Below are positions 8,067 to 16,448 of a stretch of DNA of 37,926 nucleotides, piece by piece. A program made the translations under genes and the position numbers. This DNA is from JBKPCD01 sp046727175 (GTDB lineage Bacteria > Acidobacteriota > Vicinamibacteria > Vicinamibacterales > 2-12-FULL-66-21): assembly GCA_046727175.1 (NCBI GenBank), contig JBKPCD010000124.1, forward strand, positions 1 to 37,926. The letters are read 5' to 3'. The stretch's first letter is position 1, and the number at the start of each line of letters is the position of its first letter. A model generated the notes under the pieces. That model had not been told where the DNA came from and did not search any database. It saw only the letters and a list, made by a program, of their open reading frames with translations.

Positions 8067-8827
8067 AGTGCGGTAAGTATATCAGCTGGCTCGGACGCCG
8101 CGTTCTTCGATCAGATCCTCGATCATCTTCGACAGACGCGCGGCTTCGACTTCACGGCGTACAAGCGCACCAGCCTGATGCGGCGCGTGATGAAGCGCAT
8201 GGCCGCCGTCAGCGTCGGCACGTTTGAACAATATCTCGATTACCTGCAGGTTCACCAGGACGAGTTCGCCGACCTGTTCGACACGATCCTCATCAATGTC
8301 ACCTGGTTCTTCCGCGACACGGACGTGTGGGACCATCTCAGCTCCGAGGTCATTCCCAGAATCGCTGCGGAACGCTCAGACGGATTGCGGATCTGGAGCG
8401 CAGGATCGGCATCGGGTCAGGAAGCCTACACCCTCGCGATGCTGCTCGCGGAGCGCACCGGCTGGACGCGGTGCGCGAGCGGGTGAAGATTCACCCAACC
8501 GATGTCGACGAGGGCGCGGTAGCCCAGGCAAGACAGGCCATCTACTCTTCACGCGACGTCGAAGGCATTCCGGCGGCTCTCCTGTCGAAGTACTTCGAGA
8601 ACTCGGGATCCGACTACACGTTCAGCCGCGATCTGCGCCGGGTCGTCATCTTCGGCCGCCACGATCTCATTCAGGACGCGCCGATTTCTCGGGTCGACCT
8701 GCCGCAATACGTTGAAGTATTTCAATGCCGATGCGCAGGCGCGCATCCTGGCGAAGTTCTACTTTTCCGTTTCCTCGAATCCGTCTTCACGAGCTTGCGA
8801 TCGGCGGTCGTGGTCCTCGATCGCGAA
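8067..8827 (+). pseudogene. Remnant of CheR methyltransferase joined to a PAS linker, multiply frameshifted
   Basis: The first frame reads FFDQILDHLRQTRGFDF, YKRTSLMRRVMKRM, TWFFRDTDVWDHL and IWSAGSASGQEAYTLAMLL, which is the CheR N-terminal domain and SAM-binding motif. Near 8462 it shifts to RLDAVRERVKIHPTDVDEGA through GRHDLIQDAPISRVDL, and near 8700 shifts back to CRNTLKYFNADAQARILAKF. From about 8764 another frame gives FLESVFTSLRSAVVVLDRE, which resembles the PAS start found after CheR in CheB/CheR fusion kinases; the coiled-coil normally between them is missing. So there are at least three frame changes and one internal deletion. Not functional. Confidence 0.8.
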
Positions 8828-9090
8828 GATGCGCCCGTACTGCAAGGGCTCGCCATCGGGCGGATGAACCGCCGGTAGCGGCCCCGCGCGGGACAGGATC
8901 TCCGGCAACGCTTCGACCGCGCGAGAGGTGCAGTACGACGAAGATTGCAGCGCGCAGATCGCGCGGCAGCTCTGCTACGAGCGCGCTGATTGCCTCGACG
9001 CCTCCGGCCGACGCGCCAATGACGACGATGTCATGCGTGGCCCCATGTACTCCTGGGCCCTGCAGTGCGTCTTCCGTGCCTTTCGGGGGG
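8828..9090 (-). pseudogene. Remnant of CheB methylesterase domain, inverted and frameshifted
   Basis: On the minus strand, HDIVVIGASAGGVEAISALV and AELPRDLRAAIFVVLHLSRG form the start of a CheB methylesterase domain (H codon at 9033-9035). Near 8905 the frame changes to EALPEILSRAGPLPAVHPPD and GEPLQYGRIF, still CheB. It then breaks off where the plus-strand PAS fragment ends, at about 8828. The catalytic His and Asp regions are missing. Lying head-to-head against CheR and PAS pieces on the other strand, it indicates an inversion inside a former CheB-CheR-PAS-kinase gene. Confidence 0.75.
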
Positions 9091-9269
9091 CGGAGGCAGA
9101 GGGGACTCCAACAGAATATAAACTCAACCCGTCGATTGCGCCAGTAAATCCACCCTACCACACAGAATCCATGCGGTGGTGAGCTTGGGCGTGCGAGACG
9201 CGTTGGTCCCAGCAAATCCGGTACAATTTCGGGACTATTCTCCGTCTTCAGCGTCGAGGTGTGCTCTTG

Positions 9270-12200
9270 ATGTTACGTATCGCAACTGTTGTTTTCGTGG
9301 TCGTGTTGGCCGGTTCCGGCTCGACTGGTTCTGCGCAGTCACCCTCGAATCGATACGCGCGCGACCCGAAACAACCGGTCGACGAGGCCTACACAAAGAA
9401 GATCAAGGAGTACACGACAGCGCCGTACTTCACCTCGCCACTCGTCGACTATCTGCCGGCATCGAAAACGGTGCCGACACCGGAAGCGGTCGTCGGAGAC
9501 ATTGCTGGCGCGCCGGGCAAGCTTCCCTACTCGCACGAGGTCTACCAGTACATGCGGATGGTCGAGAAGGCCAGCCCGCGTGTGAAGATCTATTCGATTG
9601 GCAAGACTGAGGAAGGCCGCGAAATGATCGCGGTGGCGGTATCGTCGGAGGCGAATCTCGCGAAGGTGGAAGAGAATCGCGCGCGGCTCGCCAAACTGGC
9701 CGATCCGCGGACGATCGGCATGAACGATGCGGAGGCGGACAAGCTCGTCGATCAGTCCGTCCCTGTCTACTACATTACGGGCACGATCCACTCACCGGAA
9801 ACGGGATCGCCCACGGCTCTGATGGAACTGGTGTACCGGCTGGCCGTTGACGAGAGCCCCTACATCCAGAAGATTCGCAATCGTCTCGTGACGCTGATCA
9901 CGCCGATCGTTGAGGTGGACGGCCGCGATCGACACGTCGACATCTACCGATGGCATCTCGCCAACCCCGGCAAGAACTGGCCGTCGACACTTTACTGGGG
10001 GAAGTACGTCGCGCACGACAACAACCGCGATGCGATGGGGCTGACGCTCAACCTCACGCGGAACGTCCTGAACACCTATATCGGATGGAAAGCGCAGGTC
10101 CTCCACGATCTCCACGAGTCGGTCGCGTACCTGTACGACAATACCATCGGCGACGGCCCGTACAACGCGTGGCTGGATCCGATCCTGACCGACGAGTGGC
10201 AGATGATCGGCTGGAACAACGTGTCCGAGATGACCAAGTTCGGCATGCCGGGCGTCTTCACCCACGGGACCTTCGACACCTGGAGCCCCGGGTACCTGAT
10301 GTTCATCGCGGCGACGCACAACGGCATCAGCCGCCTGTACGAGACGTTCGGCAACGGCGGGGCCGATACGCTCGATCGAACGTTGAGTCCGAACGAAACG
10401 GCGCGCACGTGGTACAAGCAGAACCCGCCGCTGCCGAAGGCCAGGTGGTCGCAGCGCAACAACAACAACTATCAGCAGACCGGCCTGCTCGTCTCGCTCA
10501 ATCACTTTGCCGACAACAAGAACCTGTTCCTGAAGAATTTTTATCTGAAGAGCAAACGGTCGATCCTCAAGGCCCGCACCGAGGGACCGGCCGCGTACGT
10601 GTTTCCTGCTGACGATCCACGACCGGGTCCGCAGGCAGACTTGCTGCGCATCCTGCAGATCCAAGGATGCGAGATCTCGCGCGCGACCGCCTCGTTCACC
10701 GTCACGATTCCGGGCAAGCGCAAACGTCCAGCACGAGAGCTGACGAACAACGACGGCGGCGGCGACCGTGGCCCCGGCGCCGCTGGCGATCAGGGTCAGG
10801 AGCGACAAGGACCAGAGAAGTCGGCGGACTTCAAGATGATGTCTCCACCCGAGACGCGCACCTTTCCTGCCGGCTCCTTCCTCGTTCGCATGGACCAGCC
10901 GTACAGCCGCATCGCGGACACGCTGCTCGACTATCAGTACTGGGCACCCGACGATCCGCAGCACAACCCGTACGACGACACAGGCTGGACGTTCGGCGAA
11001 CTGTTCAACGTCAAGGTCGTGCGCGTCACCGATGTGAAGGCGCTCGACGCATCGATGGAGATGGTCAAGGGAGACATCACCGCTGCCGGCGGCCTCACAG
11101 GAACGGGATCCTTCGTCGCGATCAACAACAACGCGGATCCTTCGCTCGCCACGCTGCGGTTCCGGTTCAAAGACGCCAGCTTCGACGTGGCGGAAGAGCC
11201 GTTCGAGGCGGACGGGCACAAATTCACCCGTGGATCGTTCATCGTCCAGGGCGTGAGCGCCGCGGATCTGCGGAAGGCGGCGACCGAGCTCGGCCTCAAT
11301 GCGTTGGCGCTGACATCTCCACCCTCGGTGAAGACCCATCCTGCGCGTGCACCGCGCATCGCGCTGATGCACACGTGGATCAACACGCAGGACGAGGGAT
11401 GGTGGCGCCTCACACTGGATCAGTTGTCCATCCCCTTCACGTACATCAGCACACAGGATCTCACTCACGACCCGAATCTGCGGTCGAAGTACGACGTGAT
11501 TCTTTTCCCGCCGGTCGGCCGCGGCGCGGGTCCGGCCATCATCTCCGGCATGCCGATGTACGGCAACCCGATCCCCTGGAAGACGACCGAGCTCACCCCA
11601 AACATCGGAAAGGAGGATTCAACCGATGACATCCGGCCCGGTATGGGCTGGGAAGGGATGGCGAACCTGCAGAAGTTCGTCCGTGAAGGTGGCCTGTTCG
11701 TGGCGGTCGACGATACCGCAAACTTTGCCGTGCAGTTCGGGCTGGCACCCGGAGTCTCTGTGACGCCCGCACAGAAACTCAAGGTCACGGGCGCGGTGCT
11801 TCGATCGAGGCTGGTCGACGGCGCGAGCCCGATCGCGTACGGCTACGAAGACAACCTTGCCATCTACGCGTTCGATGGACCGATCTTCGGCGTGAGCAAC
11901 CTCGTGGGCGGGCGCGGCGGACGCGGCGGCGGTCCTGGCGAACCGCGCCGTGCGACCGGTCGCGGCACGCCGGACGAACCGGATCAGCCGCAGGGACGCC
12001 CGCCGTCCGAGTCCGCGCCGGAGGAGCCGCGCGTCGAGCCCTGGCAGGCGACGCCCGTTCGCGAGGAGCAACTGCGAAACGGTATCAACATCATCCCGCC
12101 TGCGCAGCGCCCCCGTGTGGTGTTCCGGTACGGCGACGCGCGCGACCTGCTCGTCTCAGGTCTCCTCGACGCGGGGAGCGAAATCGCTCAGCGACCCATG

Positions 12201-12353
12201 GTCGTCGACGTGCCCGTCGACAAGGGTCACGTCGTACTGTTCTCGAACAACCCAATCTGGCGCGGGGAGACGCACGGCAGCTACTTCATGGTGCTGAACG
12301 CGCTCCTCAATCACGATAATTTGGACGCTGGCCGCAAGCTCGACCCGCGGTAA
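9270..12353 (+). CDS. Large secreted M14-type zinc carboxypeptidase
   Basis: 1027 residues with a signal peptide (about 1-23, ending SAQ). The M14 domain follows: GKTEEGREMIAVAVSS, then zinc ligands H174 and E177 in TGTIHSPETGSP, VEVDGRDRH, an Asn-Arg-Asp stretch (NNRDAMGL), and H279/H282 in QVLHDLHES, one of which should be the third zinc ligand. The C-terminal half holds a Rossmann or amidotransferase-like region (YDVILFPPVGRG; GGLFVAVDDTANFAV) interrupted by a Gly/Arg/Pro-rich stretch (about 880-930). Such long M14 proteins are abundant in Acidobacteriota; the peptide substrate is unknown. ATG at 9270 is preferred to a GTG at 9261 because GAGGT lies 10 nt before it. The gene converges on rho with 20 bp between. 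Confidence 0.85.
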   Translation: MLRIATVVFVVVLAGSGSTGSAQSPSNRYARDPKQPVDEAYTKKIKEYTTAPYFTSPLVDYLPASKTVPTPEAVVGDIAGAPGKLPYSHEVYQYMRMVEKASPRVKIYSIGKTEEGREMIAVAVSSEANLAKVEENRARLAKLADPRTIGMNDAEADKLVDQSVPVYYITGTIHSPETGSPTALMELVYRLAVDESPYIQKIRNRLVTLITPIVEVDGRDRHVDIYRWHLANPGKNWPSTLYWGKYVAHDNNRDAMGLTLNLTRNVLNTYIGWKAQVLHDLHESVAYLYDNTIGDGPYNAWLDPILTDEWQMIGWNNVSEMTKFGMPGVFTHGTFDTWSPGYLMFIAATHNGISRLYETFGNGGADTLDRTLSPNETARTWYKQNPPLPKARWSQRNNNNYQQTGLLVSLNHFADNKNLFLKNFYLKSKRSILKARTEGPAAYVFPADDPRPGPQADLLRILQIQGCEISRATASFTVTIPGKRKRPARELTNNDGGGDRGPGAAGDQGQERQGPEKSADFKMMSPPETRTFPAGSFLVRMDQPYSRIADTLLDYQYWAPDDPQHNPYDDTGWTFGELFNVKVVRVTDVKALDASMEMVKGDITAAGGLTGTGSFVAINNNADPSLATLRFRFKDASFDVAEEPFEADGHKFTRGSFIVQGVSAADLRKAATELGLNALALTSPPSVKTHPARAPRIALMHTWINTQDEGWWRLTLDQLSIPFTYISTQDLTHDPNLRSKYDVILFPPVGRGAGPAIISGMPMYGNPIPWKTTELTPNIGKEDSTDDIRPGMGWEGMANLQKFVREGGLFVAVDDTANFAVQFGLAPGVSVTPAQKLKVTGAVLRSRLVDGASPIAYGYEDNLAIYAFDGPIFGVSNLVGGRGGRGGGPGEPRRATGRGTPDEPDQPQGRPPSESAPEEPRVEPWQATPVREEQLRNGINIIPPAQRPRVVFRYGDARDLLVSGLLDAGSEIAQRPMVVDVPVDKGHVVLFSNNPIWRGETHGSYFMVLNALLNHDNLDAGRKLDPR

Positions 12354-12373
12354 AGGGCACGGAGGAGGCGTCA

Positions 12374-13813
12374 TTACCCCATCTTCTGCATCGACGCCAG
12401 GAAGTCCTGATTCGACTTCGTCTTTCCCATCTTGTCGAGCAGGAGCTCCATCGCTTCGACGGCGGACAACGGGTTGAGGACTTTGCGCAGCACCCAGACG
12501 CGATTGAGGTCCTCGCGCGCGAGCAGCAGTTCCTCCTTTCGCGTGCCGCTCTTCTGCATGTCGATCGACGGGAACACGCGTTTGTCCGTGAGCTTGCGAT
12601 CCAGGTGGATCTCCATGTTGCCGGTTCCCTTGAACTCCTCGAAGATCACGTCGTCCATGCGGGAGCCGGTGTCGATGAGGGCCGTGGCGATGATTGTCAG
12701 TGATCCGCCTTCTTCGATGTTGCGCGCCGCCCCGAAGAACCGTTTCGGCTTCTGAAGCGCGTTGGAGTCGAGACCGCCCGACAGTACCTTGCCCGATGGC
12801 GGGATGACGGAGTTGTACGCGCGCGCGAGTCGCGTGATCGAGTCGAGCAGAATCAGCACGTCCTTCTTGTGCTCGACGAGGCGCTTGGCCTTCTCGATGA
12901 CCATCTCCGCGACCTGCACGTGACGCTGCGCGGGCTCGTCGAACGTGGACGAAATGACTTCACCCTGCACCGACCGTTGCATGTCGGTGACTTCTTCGGG
13001 TCGTTCGTCGATGAGCAGCACGATGAGGAACACTTCGGGGTGATTCTTCGCAACCGACTGCGCGATGCTCTGCAGCAGCATCGTCTTACCGGTCCGCGGC
13101 GGAGCGACGATGAGTCCGCGCTGACCGCGGCCGATCGGCGTCATGAGGTCCATGACGCGCCCCGAGAGGTTGTCGGGCATCGTCTCGAGCGTGAAGCGCT
13201 GCTGCGGATAGAGCGGCGTGAGGTTCTCGAAGAAGAGCTTGTCGCGCGCCTGTTCGGGCGCCTCGAAGTTGACTGCTTCGACTTTGATGAGCGCGAAGTA
13301 CCGCTCCCCTTCCTTTGGCGGCCGAATCTGCCCTGACACCGTATCGCCGGTCTGCAAGTCGAACTTGCGGATCTGCGAGGGCGAGACGTAGATGTCGTCG
13401 GGCCCCGGCAGGTAGTTGTAGTCGGGCGCCCGCAGGAAGCCGAAGCCGTCGGGGAGCACCTCGAGGACGCCTTCAGAGAAGATGAAGCCGCTCTGCTCGG
13501 TCTGCGCTTTGAGGATCTGGAAGATCAGCTCCTGCTTGCGCATGCCTGTCGCGCCGGCCACGTTCAGGTCCTTTGCGATCTGGGTGAGCTTCTGGATCGA
13601 CATGTCCTTCAGCTCGGTGATGTTCAGGCCCTGACCGCGTCGACCGTCCTGACGCGGCTGCCCGCTTTGGGGCGGGGGCGCCGCCTGCGGTGGCGGTGGC
13701 TGTTGCGGCTGGACGGCCTGTTCGGGCGGCTGAACGACGGCTTCAACGGTTCCCTGGGCGCCGCCTTGATCGGCGGATCCGCGCCCTGACGTGCGCTTCG
13801 TTGTTTGTGCCAT
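12374..13813 (-). CDS. rho: Transcription termination factor Rho
   Basis: 479 residues. The N-terminal tail (1-62) is rich in Gln and Pro and looks disordered. It is followed by the Rho N-terminal helix bundle (LNITELKDMSIQKLTQIAK), the cold-shock-like RNA-binding domain (GVLEVLPDGFGFLRAP; DDIYVSPSQIRKFDL) and the RecA-type ATPase with Walker A APPRTGKT (237-244), LIDERPEEVTDM and the Q/R-loop region. Rho is a hexameric RNA translocase that ends transcription of untranslated RNA. The extra N-terminal tail is typical of Rho proteins from several GC-rich phyla. The ATG start gives a 155-nt leader from the promoter upstream. Rho often limits its own synthesis through its leader; whether it does here is not shown. 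Confidence 0.97.
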   Translation of the reverse strand: MAQTTKRTSGRGSADQGGAQGTVEAVVQPPEQAVQPQQPPPPQAAPPPQSGQPRQDGRRGQGLNITELKDMSIQKLTQIAKDLNVAGATGMRKQELIFQILKAQTEQSGFIFSEGVLEVLPDGFGFLRAPDYNYLPGPDDIYVSPSQIRKFDLQTGDTVSGQIRPPKEGERYFALIKVEAVNFEAPEQARDKLFFENLTPLYPQQRFTLETMPDNLSGRVMDLMTPIGRGQRGLIVAPPRTGKTMLLQSIAQSVAKNHPEVFLIVLLIDERPEEVTDMQRSVQGEVISSTFDEPAQRHVQVAEMVIEKAKRLVEHKKDVLILLDSITRLARAYNSVIPPSGKVLSGGLDSNALQKPKRFFGAARNIEEGGSLTIIATALIDTGSRMDDVIFEEFKGTGNMEIHLDRKLTDKRVFPSIDMQKSGTRKEELLLAREDLNRVWVLRKVLNPLSAVEAMELLLDKMGKTKSNQDFLASMQKMG

Positions 13814-13872
13814 GAGGACTGCTGGCGTTCTCGACGCCTGTTGCTTGGTTGAAGGAAGTTAACTCTTCGAAC

Positions 13873-13892
13873 GTTGATGGTTGATGGTTGAC
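13873..13892 (+). repeat. Short tandem repeat GTTGATG in the rho leader
   Basis: Three copies of GTTGATG-like units stand head to tail between the rho start codon and its promoter, so they are transcribed as part of the untranslated leader. They form no strong hairpin. Confidence 0.6.
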
Positions 13893-13975
13893 GTCTGACT
13901 GCTGATTGCAGAACGAGCGCCGGCGCGCTCGGCAATGACTCAGGGGAAGTTCCGTCAGTGCGGTTTTCAACCCTG

Positions 13976-14004
13976 AGTATAGGCGCGAGGGGGAGGGCTG
14001 TCAA
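13976..14004 (-). promoter_or_regulatory. Near-consensus promoter of rho
   Basis: On the minus strand, TTGACA (14004-13999), a spacer of exactly 17 bp and TATACT (13981-13976). Transcription should start near 13969, leaving about 155 nt of untranslated leader before the rho ATG. Confidence 0.75.
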
Positions 14005-14049
14005 TGACCGGGCGCGCTTGCCGGACCCGCGCCCGGCCCACGAAGAAGA

Positions 14050-14099
14050 CGGAGATCACGGGCAAGGCGGTCACCGCGGAGGCACGGAGGTCACGGAGA
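14050..14099 (+). repeat. Left arm of a CCGCGGAG-family inverted repeat
   Basis: CGGAGATCACGGGCAAGGCG followed by TCACCGCGGAGGCACGGAGG and TCACGGAG. The same string, with small changes, begins the left arms at 15094, 19609 and 22141. Its partner in inverted orientation is at 14618-14674, and a dead GxxExxY gene lies between. Confidence 0.75.
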
Positions 14100-14216
14100 T
14101 ATTAAGACCTGCTCGGGATAGCCTCAGCCTCCGTGGCAAAAGTTGAAACATCTTTCAAACAAATCGTTCATTTTTGGTTCATTTTGACTCGGCTCGGCAG
14201 TTGCACTTTCCGCGGC

Positions 14217-14596
14217 ATGACACTGTCGAATCTGCCTGGCATCAACGAAATCACTTGCTCTCATCATCAAAGCCACAGTCGAAGTTTACCGGCGTCTCAG
14301 GCCAGGGCTTTTCGAATCCGTGTACATCGTATGCCTGTATACGAGCTTCAGAACGCCGGCTGACTGTTCGAAGCGAGAGGACGTTGCCCGTCACCTATGA
14401 AGGGATTGAACTGGATTGCGGGTTCCGCCTCGACGTCATCGTAAACGAGCTCGTAATCGTCGAAGTGAAATCCGTTCGAGCGCTCGCACCGATCCACGAA
14501 GCGCAGCTGCTCACGTAGTTGAAGCTGACCGGCTGCGCAGCGGGCTTGATCAACCTCAATGGTCCGATGCTGAAGCAGGGGCTAAAGAGGCTGTGA
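14217..14596 (+). pseudogene. GxxExxY family protein, inactivated
   Basis: Pieces in several frames line up as one GxxExxY protein. An ATG at 14217 begins a stretch ending INEIT. After a shift comes ALIIKATVEVYRRLRPGLFE followed by SVY, which holds the name motif G-x-x-E-x-x-Y (GLFESVY). Further shifts near 14335-14360 lead to RSERTLPVTYEGIELDCGFR, LDVIVNELVIVEVKSVRALA and PIHEAQLLT, an in-frame TAG at 14516-14518, then LKLTGCAAGL and MLKQGLKRL with the stop at 14594-14596. The D-x(n)-E-x-K core resembles the PD-(D/E)XK nuclease fold assigned to the family; the biological role is unknown. The gene lies between the two arms of an inverted repeat. Confidence 0.8.
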
Positions 14597-14617
14597 ACAC
14601 GGAGAAGACCCAATACA

Positions 14618-14674
14618 CTCCGTGAACTCCGTGACTCCGCGGTATACGGTTTTTCCGTGCCCTCCGTCTCCTCC
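14618..14674 (-). repeat. Right arm of a CCGCGGAG-family inverted repeat
   Basis: CTCCGTGAACTCCGTGACTC and CGCGGT, then CCGTGCCCTCCGTCTCCTCC. It is the inverted counterpart of the arm at 14050-14099. The bases just before it (AGAAGACCCAATA) also precede the right arm at 15221, so the conserved unit is longer than the stem. Confidence 0.75.
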
Positions 14675-14689
14675 AACAAGCGGGGAATT

Positions 14690-15061
14690 TCAGTACCGCG
14701 CCGGAAGATCGCCGATGCCCATGATGCTGCAGGCCTGGATGACGTTCAGGCCCAGCGCCTTCGCCCTCGCCACGACTTCATCCCCGTCCGCGCCCGGGTT
14801 CAGCCAGACTTCAGGTATCTGTTTACGTGCGAGCTCGTCCATCACGCGCACGCCAATCTCGGGCGGAACGTAGACAGTCGCCATGTCGATCGGACCGGGC
14901 ACGTCGAGCACGGACCCGAACGTCTTCTGGCCCTCCACCTCGGTCTCGTTTGGATTGATCGGAATGACGTTATAGCCCTGCTGCACGAACGCGCGAAGCG
15001 CCTTGTTGCCGTACTTGTACCGCCTGCTCGAGGCGCCGATGACCGCGACGGTCTTGGGCAT
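14690..15061 (-). CDS. CoA-binding domain protein (YccU type)
   Basis: 123 residues forming a single Rossmann-type CoA-binding domain: KTVAVIGASSRRYKYGNKAL at the N-terminus, GYNVIPINPNETEVEGQKTF, then VPGPIDMATVYVPPE and EVWLNPGADGDEVVARAKAL. Stand-alone proteins of this kind bind CoA or a nucleotide, and their cellular role is not established. The ATG at 15061 matches the conserved start. A longer frame to 15163 would run into the repeat at 15094 and is rejected. A TACAAT hexamer lies 6 nt upstream of the ATG, so the mRNA may be leaderless. The gene is enclosed by two CCGCGGAG-family repeats. Confidence 0.88.
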   Translation of the reverse strand: MPKTVAVIGASSRRYKYGNKALRAFVQQGYNVIPINPNETEVEGQKTFGSVLDVPGPIDMATVYVPPEIGVRVMDELARKQIPEVWLNPGADGDEVVARAKALGLNVIQACSIMGIGDLPARY

Positions 15062-15067
15062 GGGAGC

Positions 15068-15073
15068 ATTGTA
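15068..15073 (-). promoter_or_regulatory. -10-like hexamer TACAAT before the CoA-binding gene
   Basis: On the minus strand TACAAT ends 6 nt before the ATG at 15061, which would give a leaderless transcript. No clear -35 is present. Confidence 0.4.
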
Positions 15074-15093
15074 CTGGCTAGCCGCGCTGTGGA

Positions 15094-15281
15094 CCGAGGA
15101 GTCGGAGGACGCGGGACAAGCGTTTACCGCGGAGTCAACGAAGGGCGCGGAGTTTCTGGTCAATCTCTTTGCTCATCCGGGATGTCCGTGACTACCGGTT
15201 GCCAACAAGAAGACCCAATATTTCTCCGTGAACTCCGTGGCTCCGCGGTGAAAGCTTTGTCCGTGTTCTCCGCCTCCTCCG
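15094..15281. repeat. CCGCGGAG-family inverted repeat, empty pair
   Basis: Left arm 15094-15152 (GAGGAGTCGGAGGACGCGGG, then TTTACCGCGGAGTCAACGAA) and right arm 15221-15281 (CTCCGTGAACTCCGTGGCTC, then CGCGGTGAAAGC and CTCCGCCTCCTCC) face each other across 68 nt that hold no credible gene. Transcribed RNA could fold into one long interrupted hairpin. It fills the gap between the divergent CoA-binding and amrS genes. Confidence 0.8.
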
Positions 15282-15295
15282 GTGAGCTTGGACGC

Positions 15296-15301
15296 TAAAA
15301 T
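15296..15301 (+). promoter_or_regulatory. -10-like hexamer TAAAAT before amrS
   Basis: TAAAAT ends 7 nt before the ATG at 15309, compatible with a leaderless transcript. It lies just outside the right arm of the neighbouring repeat. No good -35 is seen. Confidence 0.45.
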
Positions 15302-15308
15302 AGAGAGC

Positions 15309-16430
15309 ATGGCATCGCTGGCAGAAGTTCTCGAGGAACGCACAGCCGAGGCCGCGCCCGAGCTTGTCGAGCCAATCTCGAAGGGTCGGCTTCGCTGTTA
15401 CGCGTGCGGGCACGAGTGCCCGATTCCCGACGGCGCGGTTGGTGTCTGCAAGGTCCGCTTCAATCGCGGCGGCAAGCTGTACGTCCCGTGGGGATACGTT
15501 GGTGGCGTCCAGTGCGATCCAATCGAGAAGAAGCCATTCTTCCACGCCGCGTGCGGAGCCCTCGCGTTCAGCTTCGGCATGCTTGGCTGCGATCTCCACT
15601 GCTCCTACTGTCAGAACTGGGTGACCTCGCAGGCGATCCGCGATCCGCACGCGGTCGCGCCGCCGATCGACGCCTCGCCGCGGGCGCTCGTCGACGAGGC
15701 CGTCCGGCTTGGGAGCCGCATCATCGTCAGCACCTATAACGAGCCGCTGATCACGAGCGAGTGGGCGGTGGAGATCTTCAAGGCGGCTCGTGCGCGCGGC
15801 CTCCTGACGGCGTACGTCTCGAATGGAAACGGGACGCCGCGCGTCTTGAGCTACATCCGCCCGTACGTCGATCTCTATAAAGTCGATCTCAAGAGCTTCG
15901 ACGATCGGCACTATCGCGAGCTTGGCGGGCGAATCGGCCCGATTCTCGACACCATCCGCGCGTTGCACCAGATGAGCGTCTGGTTGGAGCTCGTGACGCT
16001 CCTCATCCCAGGGTTCAATGATTCTGCCGACGAGCTCGAACGGCTCACTGAGTTCGTGGCCGGCGTCTCACCTGACATCCCGTGGCACGTCACGGCGTTC
16101 CACAAGGACTATCGGATGAACGACCCCGAGAACACGACGCCCGAGATGCTCGTGCGCGCGGCGGAAATCGGCCGACGAAACGGACTCCGGTACGTTTACG
16201 CGGGCAATCTGCCGGGACGCGTCGGCGATCTGGAGAACACGCGTTGCCACCAGTGTGGCGCACTGCTCGTGGAACGCTACGGCTACTTCATCCAACAATA
16301 CCGGCTGACGCCGGATGGCACGTGTCCCGATTGCGGAACGGGCATTCCGGGACGCTGGGGCACCGGATTTGCGGGTCAAATCACCGCGACCCCGTTCCTG
16401 CCAGGCACGAGACGTTTGCGGACGTTGTGA
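15309..16430 (+). CDS. amrS: AmmeMemoRadiSam-system radical SAM enzyme (AmrS type)
   Basis: 373 residues. The radical SAM cluster motif is C94-x3-C98-x2-C101 (LGCDLHCSYCQNW). It is preceded by a Cys-rich segment (C30, C33, C37, C47) and followed near the C-terminus by CHQCG and CPDCG pairs, which suggest extra metal sites. This is the layout of the AmrS family, related to pyruvate-formate-lyase activases, whose substrate is unknown. It is usually encoded near AMMECR1- and MEMO1-like genes, but neither partner is in this window. The start ATG at 15309 is chosen over a GTG at 15282 because the latter lies inside the repeat and because of the TAAAAT hexamer just upstream. It converges on the DsbA-like gene. 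Confidence 0.88.
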   Translation: MASLAEVLEERTAEAAPELVEPISKGRLRCYACGHECPIPDGAVGVCKVRFNRGGKLYVPWGYVGGVQCDPIEKKPFFHAACGALAFSFGMLGCDLHCSYCQNWVTSQAIRDPHAVAPPIDASPRALVDEAVRLGSRIIVSTYNEPLITSEWAVEIFKAARARGLLTAYVSNGNGTPRVLSYIRPYVDLYKVDLKSFDDRHYRELGGRIGPILDTIRALHQMSVWLELVTLLIPGFNDSADELERLTEFVAGVSPDIPWHVTAFHKDYRMNDPENTTPEMLVRAAEIGRRNGLRYVYAGNLPGRVGDLENTRCHQCGALLVERYGYFIQQYRLTPDGTCPDCGTGIPGRWGTGFAGQITATPFLPGTRRLRTL

Positions 16431-16448
16431 GAGAGCGACAGGGCTGGA

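Noticed and set aside
9792..11468. A 558-codon minus-strand frame inside the carboxypeptidase gene
   Set aside because: No family features, while the plus strand encodes a conserved M14 protein with signal peptide and zinc ligands.
15062..15163. N-terminal extension of the CoA-binding protein by 34 residues
   Set aside because: The extra codons lie in a repeat arm and lack similarity; the conserved start is at 15061 with TACAAT just before it.
15122..15191. Gene fragment inside the spacer of the 15094-15281 repeat
   Set aside because: The short frame EFLVNLFAHPGCP has no family I can support; too short to judge.
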